The notes under the pieces: model-generated
The model's input: the letters and a program-made list of their open reading frames with translations, nothing else
What the model was told of the DNA's origin: nothing
Database searches by the model: none
Shown: positions 29,393 through 41,220 of the stretch, in pieces
Layout: each line of letters begins with the position of its first letter
Numbering within the stretch: position 1 is the first letter of the stretch
Program-made: the position numbers and the translations under genes
Source of the DNA: Pseudevernia furfuracea
Taxonomy: Eukaryota > Ascomycota > Lecanoromycetes > Lecanorales > Parmeliaceae
Reading direction: 5' to 3'
Length of the DNA: 64,000 nt
Assembly: GCA_022315425.1 (NCBI GenBank)
Contig: JAIUPT010000050.1
Span: 558,001-622,000, forward strand

Positions 29393-32371
29393 TCACCCCG
29401 GCGGTCCACTATTAAAGGTATTAAACGGCCACATCTGTGACGTAGCCCCATTCAAAGGATTTCCATGTTGCCTATCAACACCCGAATGCATACTTTGCGC
29501 CGCATTTTCCTCGCCCCGGCCGCCAAGCTGCATGAGGGCAGAGGCAGAATTGATGTACTCAGGCCCTGGCTCGAGGTTGGATGCCATATTTCCTGCCCAT
29601 GTTCGCCAAGAAGTGGGGCTGCCTGGACTGTGAAAGTTGGCGTACGTACCGTTGTCAGAAAAACTCTGAGTATGCTGCGCAGTTTGGTTGGGATAGGCGC
29701 TCATATATGCATTTGCGGCGGCAGCAGTTGCGGGAAGGGCGGACGGGTATGTAGGAGGGCTGCTTGCGTATGTGGCGTTGTAGTTGTATTGGGCTTGGTT
29801 TGGGAAGACCTCAGCAGGGTGAATGGGTTCGTTGGGGTTGGGGGCAGCAAGATACATGCTACTTGGGGTGTTGGCATGAACATGGCTGTTCACGACGCTG
29901 TTGGGAGTGGGGTAAGTCTCGTAGACATTGGGTTGGCTGGAAGCAGTGGACGTGTGGGATGGAGTCTCAGTCTTGCTGAGTGAACCGAATTGATCACTGG
30001 TAGAGACAGGAAACGAAGGTGCTTTCGTCGAGAGGTGCTGGGCGAGGCGGCTCAGTGTATTGTCGATGGGAACGCGGACTGCATCTTGTAGCCGTCTGCC
30101 GGATCCTATTCATGCGTAAGCTTTGATCCAAGTCTTGTGTGGGGCGATCATGCTCACCGAGTAAATTGCTCATATTACCAATGATACTGAGCCATGAATC
30201 CATATCCTCTCTTAACGCAGCTAAAGCGACTGAAGTCATCTGATCTCTTCGCTCCCAATGGCCGAACAAACTCGTTGCGACTGCGAGGACATAAAGCGCT
30301 GTAGTTTGCCAGGTACCATCCAAGCTCATGTACCTCTGGAGCTGCTTCACATGATTGAGCATCTTCTGCGAGATCTCCATGCAGATGGTGAGATTCTCGT
30401 TATTGAATTCTGCTGACGTGGAAAGAGATAATGACGGATGACGGAGAAGCAGACGGATTTGTAAGCCCCATATTGCCAAATACTGAGAGTGGACTCGGCC
30501 CAGCTCATTGTCAGAAGCGGACTCCTCTCTCAGTTCTCGAGGCCACTGCTCCATCCAGTCACGTATACGTCCTTCCAATCGCCGCACAGTATTGACGTAA
30601 GTTTGCGGCGATCTCCTCACGGCATAGATGCTGTTATAGAGATCCATGTAGATGGGGATCATCCTTGAGGCCTGATGGCCAACAAGGAAGTTGCATTTTC
30701 CCGGTCTCGAGGTATCTATTCCAGCCTCACTAAGAAGATCGTCGTCGATGGCTTCGAATAGCTCGACATCCCAGTCATCAGATCGCAAAGCCATTGGACG
30801 TCCCAGGTTACCTGCTACTATAACGTGGATCAGGAGAATCGACCAAAAGACCCGCTTTCTGAGCTCGATTTCTAGAATGCTCCGTTCAGTAGACGGTGCC
30901 CACCATTTGGCAGAACGATGGAGCCCCAATTCAATGGCCAAATCCAGGACGATGCTCGTAATCATCCAACAAGCCCCAGGCTTTGGGAAGTTTCTTATAT
31001 GGAGACAGAGCATCGTCAAAGCCTGTACATCGACTAGGGTATGGCTAGCCACCAGTTGAGCAAAGAAACCTAAAGCATAATGGTAGTGGAAATTCGAAGA
31101 CTGGTTCAATTCGGCCTGATGGTCGGCACTTTTCGGAGCACGTGTGGCATATTGACAATACATGATGGCAAACATTGTATGTACCATAACAGTCTCGGCG
31201 ATGGACGGCTGGAAAGTCGGTTCATCGTAGATTCGTGTGAGCTCCTAGCGTCAGCAACGAAAAGGTATTGCAACTGATTTGAAGAAACTCACTGTAGCCA
31301 TGAAGCTCGGTTTGTGTATGACTGGTACGTAGGGATTGACCACTCTGAAGTAAACTTGGGCGTAGTTGATTCCTTCACTTCTCGGAGGCAGCTCGACTTT
31401 GCTGAGCTTGGGACTCGTACCAAAGGCGGTCTGGACAAAACCCTGGTATGACTTGTTGTACACAGACGGCTGAGTTCCAGCAGGAGTCGGGTCGGGCTCG
31501 TCAAGGTCTGCAGACATGTAGTCGGCAAGATCGATCTCCATTCCCAGGACATTCATCGAAGTGCCTCGTATCGAGCTCAGTAGGGAACTGCCTGTTGATA
31601 CACCGAGGTAGTTATTGCCAGCCAACCCGCTGCGAAATTCTGGAAGCCGGCTCGGTGTTTCCTCTGCTAACGTCGGCCTACTGAGTATGTTTCGTCCGAA
31701 AGAACCTCCACCATGATCCGAGCCTCTTGCACCCCCGTCAATTTTGTCCCATGCCGACCGGTATCCTGCCCTTTGCTCCTCATGCCATTGCACTAATGGG
31801 GCTGTCGCAGGGTCCTCATATTTGATTTTTGATTCAATATCCGGGACATGCTCCCCAAGCGATGCAAGCCGACCCTGTAATAAGCGATTGTGACTCTCGA
31901 GCTCTTCAAGACGACGTTCAAGGCTCTGAACGTATCCGCGGACTGTAGCTTTGCCTGTAATCCGATCGGTGGTCTTGCATTCTGATTGGTTTTGCAGGCA
32001 TGAAGCACAGCCATTCACATTATCGTCGCAGCGCATTTTCCGAACCTGCAGCCAATTCGTCAGCCATGAGGCCCTTCCAGCAAGCGACATGTATGCGGCC
32101 ATACCCTGCAGCGGTCACATGCCTGACCCGTCCGATTGGATGCATTGATCTTCTTCTTGACATCTTGAGAATAGTCAGCAGCAGTGACATCTTTCTCAGT
32201 CTTGATGATTTTGACATTGTTGCCGAAGGAAGGGTCATCGTCTGCTTTTCTCTTCATTGTCGGCTCTATTTCTGTCTTCCGCTGCGCGACAGCATCACAC
32301 ACGGAGTTTGCCGTGCGAGGGGTGTGTTGTTGGATTGCCGTCGAGGCAAGGGGCGCGCTAGTAGCTGCCAT
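29393..32371 (-). CDS. Zn(II)2Cys6 fungal-specific transcription factor
   Basis: Four exons, 32371-32105, 32045-31293, 31244-30158 and 30105-29393, with introns of 59, 48 and 52 nt, about 939 aa. The binuclear zinc cluster (about residues 84-112) reads CDRCR | VRKMRC, then Cys residues spaced C-x2-C-x6-C-x6-C-x2-C-x6-C. The first intron splits it after CDRCR, a position I recall as common in this class. A leucine-heptad dimerisation helix follows (YVQSLERRLEELESHNRLLQGRL). The middle-homology region (fungal_trans type) spans roughly 320-620, with VQALTMLCLHIRNF and IVLDLAIELGLHRSA. The C-terminus is disordered and rich in N, Y, P and S, a likely activation domain. Nuclear DNA-binding regulator; its target genes cannot be read from sequence. 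It is divergent from the gene at 33086. Confidence 0.92.
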
Positions 32372-33085
32372 TAGCCGAAGCGTCTTGGCGCCAAGAGTTG
32401 GATATCCCTGCTTAAATTACTCTATAACGTTGGCAACAAAATTAATCAAGTGTGTTCTTATCCCCATAGACAGTAAGTAAGATGGCCAACATTGATCTGA
32501 CTGCTCTCTATTGACAGCCAATGCGAAACGGAACTAGAAAAGTAATCGGGGAGGAGGATGGAAACACACTTGCAGTCCAGTGGCTCCTTTTTAACAGCAC
32601 GTGATTGTAGTAGCTTTGTACAAATGGCAAATTCACATTTCCATGTATATCAGAGAGATGAAAATGAAGGCAACCTTGAGCCTAGAGTCTACTCGTAACG
32701 ACTAAGCGAGACATCACACAGTGAAAGAATTGTCTCTTAAACTTCGGCTACTACAGCACTGAATTGTTGTGTTGTGAGCCACTCAACACAGAGACAAATG
32801 GACTGTAGATGAACTAAGTCATATTTCAACAAACCCACTCTTCGCTTCTATACCTGCTTTCCCTTGTATATCAATATTCTCCAGCGAGATTGAAGCAAGC
32901 ACAAAGCTTTCTGCACGACTTGTTTCTAAGTCGGGTAGTCCTTTTGCTGGAGTCTACATCCTAAATCCCTACTGTATCAACCACAACAGTCAGTACTCTG
33001 TCGATCATAATTTTCCCGCATAATTTGGAAGCTACTCTCTGTACGCTCTATACCATCAACCACAGTCCTAACCGAGGAGGGTCAA
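32372..33085. other. Divergent promoter region
   Basis: About 0.7 kb between the zinc-cluster regulator (-) and the acidic unknown protein (+). No gene and no clear motif cluster. Confidence 0.5.
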
Positions 33086-34741
33086 ATGACCGAACCAAGG
33101 TATCCAACAGGAGAGGTTGCAAAACAAGGTCCCTTTTCCTTCGACGCCAGTGGTTTCACCATCGACTATACCTGCCGCGAAAGTGGAACACGTCTTAAAA
33201 GACTTCTCTTCCCAGAATCGCTGAAGAGTGAGAAGGCCAGAAAGTCGGCCCAACATGATGCTAGTATGATTGATAGACCCTGGATCAAGGCTCAGTTGCA
33301 GCATTATGGAATTCACTTCAGTCCCGATATTGATCCATTTAAGGCGAAAGCTCTACTGCTCACGAGTGTCGCCCATGGGCTAGTAAGCAAATCTACATTG
33401 GTAAGTTCATCTTGGGCAGCATCGTTAACATGCTTATAGTGCGACACGGTTCCGCCCCAGGTTCTCAAGATCAAGGCCACGCTCAAGGAAGAATACAAGG
33501 GCATAATGGATGATTACCGTGACAGAATGAAAGCGTATCGTGCTCAAGAGCTACCGAAACGAATCCAAAATTTCGAGACTTGCGCAACTCCGACAGAAGA
33601 GGCGCAGTGCGATGCTTCGCTCTTCCTTCGGAAATACTTTCTCGATGAGGACGGCACTCCAGACCGGACCAAGACTCCGCATTTGATTCTGCTGCCTGGG
33701 TATAACGATAAGTCTCTGGCTTTGACGGGGAGGACACAGCGAATACCCGCTCTTCATGTGGCAGATGGAGGACTGGGAGGTGCAAATAACGTTATGGTCG
33801 TTGGTTGGGACCGATCCAGGGTCAACAATGAGGCACATCAAATCGATATGCAACAATCTGCCGGATGTGGAGTTCTACGCTCGAGCCATGATTGGGATCA
33901 ACAGATGATGAGCCACCTTAAATATGCAAAGAAACGTTGTAATCAAGCGGAAAGTCTTAACCCCAAAGCCGGCAGCTCGTTCAAGCCACATAACGTCAGT
34001 GGGAAGTATGTCATGAAATGCGAGGCCATCCAGCACGACCGGCCGGCTCTTTCAAAGCAACTGCATCTACGAATGATATCGAACGGACGACTGGCCATCT
34101 TCGACTTTGGAATTGTGATGGGCTTGATGGTACTCGGTAAAACCCAGGAAGATGTCACGAGACTTGTACAAGACGGAAAGTGGAACGCGGACACCTTTGA
34201 TGCGGAGGACAGCGACGACGAGGGTGAAAGAGAAGACGCAAGTAGTGATGAAGAGGAAAGCGATGACGAGCGAGCAAGCGGACGTAGCGACCAGCCAGCA
34301 AAGCGCCGGAAGATTGAGAGTAGCCATCCTCGCCGGTTGCACTTTCAATGGCGTGGGTATAACACCATATCAGGGGTCGTTCAATTCGATCCTCAGAATC
34401 GGAACACGGGATACCTAGATTTCGCGAACGATGACGCGACACGTTTCGAAGGAAACATTCTTATGGATGTCATGGGAAGCGAAATATCATTTCAAGGTTA
34501 CAAAGTACCTGGAATGGCGGGGCCATTGACGATGGATTGGAATGCCCGTAAGTTATGTTTTCGGAGTTTTCTCTGCCCTGAAATTGCGTTCTGGGTCGCA
34601 AGACATGTTGCGGAAGCAAGCCACACCTCAGACTGTTCGCATGACTCAAGATATATCTTAAAAGAAATGTGCTGACTCGGAAAAAATTCAGTTTCGCATC
34701 TTGCCTCCGAGAGGGCAAAGGTCCCGGAATATAGGTGTTAA
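33086..34741 (+). CDS. Uncharacterised acidic, NLS-containing fungal protein
   Basis: Proposed exons are 33086-33382, 33440-34547 and 34692-34741. The first intron (GTAAGC donor, 57 nt) joins VAHGL to CDTVPPQV; an alternative donor at 33401 would leave only 39 nt. The last intron (144 nt, GTAAGT donor, GCTGAC branch, TTCAG acceptor) gives the tail LSHLASERAKV. If it is retained, the frame ends at 34675 with an unrelated tail. The protein is about 484 aa. I recognise no domain. Visible parts: a conserved-looking N-terminus, a central segment RLAIFDFGIVMGLMVLGKT, then a highly acidic D/E/S run (about residues 345-370) directly followed by a basic patch AKRRKI, suggesting a nuclear protein. C-terminal beta-rich region with LHFQWRGYNT. 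Function unknown. Confidence 0.75.
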
Positions 34742-36099
34742 TCAGAGTAACTGGTAGATAGGGCTAATACATACTCTGGCATTACTCAGAGCCACGATTC
34801 GATACAAGATCACCGCCACGTGAGGAAGAAGCTGGTGATTGGCAAAATGCAGCTGCCCATATGTACTTTTAGGAAAGATGAATGAACGTGACTCTTTCTC
34901 TCGGCCGGGCATCAGAGGAGGCCTCCTCGGCCTCGCAACGGCGTAGATTGCAACGATGACCTGAATATGTCTTCGTATGCCTGTGATCATGGACAATCGT
35001 TCGTAATTGTTCGCCTAACCAAAGACGCGACTGACTCCAACCGAGACAGCTTTGTGACATCAACGATGTTATCGTCAAACGCAATTTTGACTCAAATTTC
35101 ACGTCGTTCTAATGATTCTAATGCTCAACCTAGCCCCTCCCTCCGCTTCCGTCTCATCATGGCCAGATAGTCTCTACACGACCTCGCGCAAAATCGGCGG
35201 GCTGTGCTGATGATTCTCTTCAAGCGCAGCGTGTCGCATGCATTCGATCAGGACTGTCAAATGGCGGCACTGAAAAGAAAGGAGCACACATGGCTGTTTT
35301 GAAGGGAACAATTTACGAGCGAGAGCATTAGCAAAAGCCTTTGTAGAAATGCCGTTACCATATGGATCTGGCAATTTCTCATCGGCAGTCACCTCCACCA
35401 ACGACATCTCTCCTCGAAGCCGTCACCCTCTTCTTCTTCTTCTTCTTCTTCCGCCCAGACAGCCAAACACTCTTTGCATTCCCAATGTTTTTGTGACCGC
35501 AATTTTTCGCCCTCGAAGCCTTCGGCTACTTCCCTAGCACCGACATCGTGGAAACATATATAGCCAAATCAAACCTGGTCCCGAGTGGGACACCAGCACG
35601 CTTTTCGAATCATACTCAGTACGCACACGGCCGCCATGCTTCGAGTACAGGTGGGCGAGGAGCCTGGCGCTCTGGGGGAGAAAGGCGGGTGAGGCGGTGG
35701 TAAGAGTGCAGTGGTGTTGTTGAGGAAGCTCGAGTCCAGATGCCCAAACAGCCCGATGGCGAGACTCTCGATTCTTGAAGGGGTCATCAGGGTGAACCGG
35801 TTCTCTCAGGCCGAAAAACTTCCGACTGCGGGGAAAAAAAACCCCCTTCAGATCACATGAGATACGCTGTCAAGAAGAGATGAGTCAAGGACAATTACTA
35901 TGGATCAATTATATCATTAATCCAAAACAGAACGGCCCAAGCCTCCCGTTTCTCCTCTTTTCGTCTTATCTAGCCCAATCCTACACTACAGTCGTCTTTC
36001 TGGTCATCAGACAAGCAAGGGTAGGTCAATTGTGTCAGCACCGGTACGGAGGTAGTAGTCACGTCCTTTGGAACGCATACTGATTTGAGTACGCTAAAC
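34742..36099. other. No supportable gene; CTT microsatellite
   Basis: Short frames only. A pure CTT/TTC run lies at about 35429-35452. No reverse-transcriptase or integrase similarity is visible, although the gag relic next to it points to former retroelement sequence. Confidence 0.45.
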
Positions 36100-37310
36100 C
36101 CGATTTGGCGACTTGGAGATCTCATGTCTGCTGCAGCGAAGTTTCCGTGCTTGCCACTGGTCCTGACATTCGGCCACTTGTTGTCATAGATAGCCCTGGC
36201 GAGAAAGTCCATATGCCTCGTCTATATTCAGTTTAGCGATCGATAATTTGCCATGCTTCTGTGCATTGGCCCGATTCTCGCAAGCACGCTTCTCAGCTTC
36301 CTTCATGGTTAGATCCTCCTTGATGCTAGAGCAAGCGCTGTTTGGGCGAGTAATACTCGAATACTTGCTTCTCTTTGCATCGGCCTCGGCTTTTGCTTTA
36401 GCGTACGGTTTTGCGAATCTTGCTGCTTTCTTTTCAGCAAGACCCTCTGCGAATTCTTTGATAACCGAGCTGTATTTGCATAAGAGACTCTTTCAGCTGC
36501 GGCAACGTCCAATCCCTTGCGTACGTACCAAAGGATTCTCGTAAACGGAGTTCTGATTGTGCAATTGAATCGGTTGTTGGTTGCTTGAGAGACTCCGAAT
36601 CTTCCCATTCGGCACATCTCATGGATTGTCCATAAAACTAGAAATGGTTGATCATTTTGTTTCACTGTTCGGTACGCACGACGATGTGTCTTTCTGATAA
36701 TGGATAACGGTGTGTCGTACACGTTGCCTAGGTGATCAAGGAGATCGTTGACCGAAGAGTAAGAGCTACATCGTCTTCTGGTAGATACATTTTGACTTGC
36801 TTCTCCCCCGAGGCGTGCAGTAATGTATGCAATTTCGAATGACTCGGTGGGGTAATGACCACCGTTGTGGTCCAGTTCGTCTTGAATTCTCATCTTCAAA
36901 TCGTCAAATGGGACGTGACTAATGGTACCGTTGAATACAGGCGGATCCGGAAGCCTGGTGCTGAGTGTTTTTCTAGAAAAGGAGGGAGATCTCGGCCTTC
37001 GGAGTGCTCCGGAATCTCGTGGCTGAGAGGGAGGTGGAGGTTCCGAGATATCAGGTGGATCGTGGCCTTGTATCTCACCATTCTGAGACTAGTTTTCCTG
37101 GGGTTGACTTGGCCGCTGGGTATGGTATTGCTGATAGAGATCCTCAGCAGACAAAGATCGCTGGACTGTTGGTACGCTCAGCGGAGGCGAATTTGGTTGT
37201 GAGAATTTGGTATATAGGTCCTCGTAAGTAAGATAGGGCTGGCCACGGCGATATGCAGGAGAGTGGGACCGTGATCCAGGCCCAGAAGAGGAATCTCGAC
37301 GTCGATGAGG
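36100..37310 (-). pseudogene. Decayed LTR-retrotransposon gag
   Basis: Read on the minus strand, a broken frame contains typical fungal gag elements: a P/S/R-rich leader (about 37250-36990) with an internal TAG at about 37109, then LPDPPVFNGT, then HYPTESFEIAYITARLGGEA (compare the gag pattern of HYPT, AYI-x-SRL-x-GxA). Next come NDLLDHLGNVYDTP, a frame change around 36620, and KGLDVAAAERVSYANTARLSKN. About 300 bp further on, GKHGNFAAADMRSPSRQ resembles a CCHC zinc knuckle in which most Cys and the His are lost. No protease, RT, integrase or LTR pair was found. The element is dead and incomplete. I cannot decide between Gypsy and Copia type. Confidence 0.65.
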
Positions 37311-37378
37311 AAGAATTTATTTTGACGTTAATATGAAAGCAATTGGCTGGTTTAAGTGAAGTTCACATCAATTTGACC

Positions 37379-38679
37379 ATGGGCCAAGAAAGCCGACAAA
37401 ATAGTCAGAGAAGCATAGCGATGCATGGGCAATCTTTGGCCAGACTATCAGATCTGGAGAAATTGATGGAGCACTTGAATGCAACCATGGTCGGCTTTTC
37501 GAAAGAACGTGATGTCATCCAGACGGCGAATCTTCTTCGACAGTGTGGTGACGAAAGTGTACAAAATCCGGAGCAGCAGCGTGCATCTTCAAAGGTACAG
37601 GGAGACCAGCCTACTAGAGATGAGGTCTATACATTTTGGAGGCTATTGTTCCCATTGCGGACAATTTTTCGGCTGAAGTACCCTTCCGATTTGTCTTGCT
37701 GCTCGGTATTTTGCCTTGGAGAAGTAATGTTGACTCGAAATCTCTATAGCGATCCGATCAGACTGCATTTCCAACCCATTTCATTGATCTTGAGTCGCTG
37801 TGTGACGAAATATTTCTTGAACTTTGGGACCTGCATCTAAATGTCTCGCGCCGAGAAAAGGCCATCGAGCACTCTTCAGATATGCGAAGCCACAGGTCAA
37901 AGCAGAAAAATATAATGAGGACCGACAAACTCATGTCTGAGTTTAATTCAAAATCCTCGCAATTGCTATGGATTGACGGAGATAATGTGCTCTGGAGAAC
38001 CGAGTTCAGCATGTGGTTCACGGCCCTTGTTCTTCGAGAAAGTGATTATGAGACAGTACTCAGTCTGCGCCACTTTTGCGGTGACCAAGCTTTGCACAAG
38101 GCAAACCGATATTGCACCTTACTCCAAGCGCTTTTGTATCAGCTTTTCCAACATTATTCCTATGTGCTAGCACGTAAGCGGGCATTGCTTACTCGAGAGC
38201 TCACAAGCGACGTGGCAGCACTTTGGGGTTTATTTCTCGATTGTCTCCAAGACGTCGATGTCCAGTGCACATTTATCGTTATCGACAAGAGTGACGTCCT
38301 TGGGAAAGAAGCTGGCATCGATGTCGAGGATGGAAGACTTGTGATAGAGAAGCTAAATAGGCTCGTTCAGAATGAAACAAAGCTTGTTACAATCCTTCTG
38401 ACAGCCAGCCTCGCGGCAGATCAAGCGTCCTCTTCGGATGGCCACGCAGCGCTTACAATATCCCGGCGGAAAGGTTCGCTATTCCGTATTCACATCAATC
38501 TCTTTCTTCCACCTCTTAACACCCTGGCGCGAATTCAGCTATGGGACAAGCTGTTTGGAACGTTAAGATTGCAGCGCGCCGATGTAATTACCGAATGGGA
38601 GGCCATAGAGTATGCCAGAGATTATTCCGTAAGCGAAGAGCTCGACTGGAATGGCCGGCAGACACAAAACGGTGTATGA
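37379..38679 (+). CDS. NTPase-like protein of accessory type, Walker A not evident
   Basis: Exons 37379-37705 and 37750-38679 are joined by a 44-nt intron (GTATTT donor, TTGAC branch, CTATAG acceptor) that makes one frame of about 418 aa. The N-terminal part is charged and helical. The second exon has SSQLLWIDGDNVLWRTEFSM, RHFCGDQAL, CTLLQALLYQLFQHY, TFIVIDKSDVLGKEAG and KLVTILLTASLA. This order resembles the P-loop NTPase modules of unnamed multidomain fungal proteins related to STAND ATPases: the VIDKSDVL strand sits where Walker B is expected. A Gly-rich GxxxxGK P-loop is missing at the LLWIDG position, so ATP binding is doubtful. It sits beside a gag relic in an accessory stretch. It may be a degenerate or truncated member of its family. 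Confidence 0.5.
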
Positions 38680-39406
38680 GTCGAATGTTACTATGTTTGC
38701 TCCCAAGCTGACCTTGTCTATCAGCCTTCCGTTTAGCGGTATCTCTCGTAGAGTATGAGGCCAGAAACCGTAGACCCAAGACGGAAATTCGTGTACAAAG
38801 GGGACATTTTGAACTCGTCATCAAGATGTTTATGCAACCCAAAATATTGATGCAATCCTAATACTACACGCAAAGTCCTCAAGGTCTCGGCTCATCCATT
38901 CGCTTCGAAGAGGATAGCATCAGGAGCGATCAAAGCAGATGGCCCAAAAAGAAGCATAGAAACTTAGAGGAGCAGAACCAAAGAGGACACGAGGATAGTG
39001 ACGACGACCACGGATCCGGGACTTCTATTGACTAGTGTGGTAAGTCAAACCCACTATTGAGATTTGAGTAGGTCTACTGACACAACTGGAGAGCAGGCAT
39101 GGCTACAATGATTTCCCAAGAGATCGATAGTCCCACGTTCCCTGGTGCTCCACAAGACACAGAAGTGAAACAATTGCAATCTCACCCGGCATTACAAACA
39201 TCCCTGTTATATCACTCACCGAGAATGGAGGTACTTCCTTGCGGAGTTTCAGGCGTGCTGTCACATTCGGATCTCCGGCTGATGATAATAATGATTTTGG
39301 ATGGCGCAACGCCTCCTTCTTCCGTGCTATAGACATTGCGTGCGACAGAAGACAAGCTCGGACACATCCTCGAATCCTGCCAACAGAAGGACCACTGCAG
39401 GGGGAG

Positions 39407-39430
39407 TTTTTTTTTTTTTTTTTTTTTTTT
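39407..39430 (+). repeat. T24 homopolymer tract
   Basis: Twenty-four consecutive T. On the minus strand it would read as poly(A), so it could be the 3' tail of an old retroposed sequence, though no body of such an element is recognisable next to it. Confidence 0.75.
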
Positions 39431-39640
39431 GGCAAATCCGGACCTGAAAAGGGAAAAGAATCGAGCAAGTGTCATGCATACAGGGGAAATTTCCGTTCTC
39501 GAAATGTCAATACGGGAGAGCTCTCTTCCTTCTCAATATTTGCGCATTATCTTGCGAATATCGATCAAAAAAGAAATCGGCTCTTTTCAGCAAAGGATAC
39601 TAAAGCACACGCGTGAAATCAATTTTTCCCCTTGTGAATA

Positions 39641-39725
39641 AGATGATTTATTGTTTAGGGAAATTTCGTGACAACTGTCGACTTCTTTGGGCCACGCGCC
39701 TGGACTGTAAGACGGACTTCAGCAT
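39641..39725 (+). repeat. Dispersed copy of the 46.9-kb repeat unit
   Basis: It shares TTTAGGGAAA, ACTGTCGACTT, CACGCGCCTGGACTG and further positions with the unit at 46941-47039, in the same order and orientation. Confidence 0.5.
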
Positions 39726-40000
39726 TCACCTTCACAATCTTCGCCCTCTACGCATGGCTTTTGCCCCACTCTCTTACAGGTGACGCTGAGGTATTCAAGT
39801 CAAGTGGAAAGTGCTTCGGAATGCGCACGAAGCTCAAAGCTACCAATCCAACGACATCGAGGTTTCCGTGAATCCTAAGCGAACACCCGAGCTGGTCTCA
39901 AAGTACAAGGAAGTAAGCATATTCCTATCCATCATAAACTACGTAACCCATAACCCCTCCCCCCCTTACCCTCCATCCAGTTCACATCTAAACCCCCAAC

Positions 40001-40758
40001 CTATTTCAAATCCGCAAACTTCCTCACAAAGTGCGCCGGACACTCATACCCCCCCGGATTATTATGCAAGTACAACTGATGATACTCCTCGGCGTCCCAC
40101 CACTGCCCGGCCTCGAGGATCTCCGTCGAAATGGTCCCCTGCTTCCACCACTGCTGCTGCACCTTCGCCGTCACGCCCTCCGCCTCGGCCTTCTGCTCGG
40201 GGGAGTGGTAGAAGATGGCGCTGCGGTACTGGGTGCCGGTGTCCATGCCCTGGCGGTTCGGGGTGGTGGGGTCGTGCATTTTGTAGAAGAATTCGAGGAG
40301 GGTGGCGTAGGAGAGGGCGGAGGGGTCGAAGGTCATTTGGAGGGATTCCGCGTCTGTGGAGCAGCAGCAGCAGCGCGAATGTCAGTAACTTTCTATTCTC
40401 CATATCTACATAGACAATGCAATGCAATGCAATGCAAAGCAAAACAAAGTGCAAAGGAGAAAAAGGGAGAAAATAATGGTGACATACGTCCAGTCCTGCC
40501 CGAGCACACAGCCCTATAACTGGGATTACTCGAGTCGCCACCGATATACCCCACCCGCGCATCCAGCAAGCCTTTCCCTTCAAACGTCTTGCGGAACAGG
40601 TGCTCGACGCCCCAGAAACAACCGGCGGCCACAGTGCATTTTTGCGCGTCGGCGGGGAAGTCGGCAGTAGAGCGGCCTTCGGGGTTGAGGGACATGCGGG
40701 TGGAGGTGGTGAAGGGGCGGAAAAGGCGGGTGAGGAAGTTGGGCATTGTTGATGCCAT
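40001..40758 (-). CDS. msrA: Peptide methionine-S-sulfoxide reductase A
   Basis: Exons 40758-40488 and 40353-40001, intron 40354-40487 (134 nt), about 207 aa, the usual size. MsrA reduces methionine S-sulfoxide in proteins back to methionine using thioredoxin. The catalytic motif GCFWGVEH (about residues 40-47) carries the active-site Cys. VGYIGGDSSNPSYRAVCSGRTGHAE is the conserved core, and the intron falls inside the GHAE motif, split as G then H. DPTTPNRQGMDTGTQYRSAIFY follows. The first 20 or so residues (MPNFLTRLFRPFTTSTRM) are basic and hydroxylated and may target mitochondria; a second ATG after them could give a cytosolic form. The intron contains CAG and TGCAA microsatellites. Confidence 0.95.
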
Positions 40759-41220
40759 GATGAGAGCGAGGATGGAGAGGATGAGGGTTGTTAGGGGCTT
40801 CAGTTTGAGAATTGTTTGGCCGTTTTGATTGAAATTGATTGAAATGATCAAAGTGCTTGAGGTGTTTATGTACAGATGTAGATCTTTGGTTGACGTCAAT
40901 TCAAGATGAGTAATCTCGGTGGCGAAACATATGGATTTCCTCGATTATGGAATCACTTGAGACACACTTCTATGAAGAGGAAGAAGAGGACGAATTATAC
41001 ACCTCCATTGAGCAAGACACTGAGCTTCGTGAGCAGATTATACCCTTGTTTCGTGAATGGTCAAACGTAGTATGCACATTTTCCAGCCATCGTGAGTGGC
41101 TATACGAATAGTGCCTGCAAAACCTTGGGCCATTGAAAGAACGCCTTGCTGTTCGCAAAACAGCCTGATACGCTGAAGACAATGTTGAGAAGAAAAATGT
41201 TGAATCGTAAAGGACGAGCT
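40759..41220. other. Short intergenic gap
   Basis: Between the MsrA start and the kinesin stop. No gene. Confidence 0.5.

Larger units (their letters stand above)
38680..40000. other. Accessory intergenic region
   Basis: No gene accepted. It contains a run of 24 T (39407-39430) and, at 39641-39725, a diverged copy of the repeat unit clustered at 46.9-47.2 kb. Confidence 0.45.

Noticed and set aside
39407..39430. Poly(A) tail of a LINE or processed pseudogene on the minus strand
   Set aside because: No element body or target duplication is recognisable beside the T-tract, so I list only the tract.
40031..40583. Long ORFs antisense to MsrA and across its intron
   Set aside because: They arise from GC-rich codon bias opposite a true exon and from the microsatellites in the intron.
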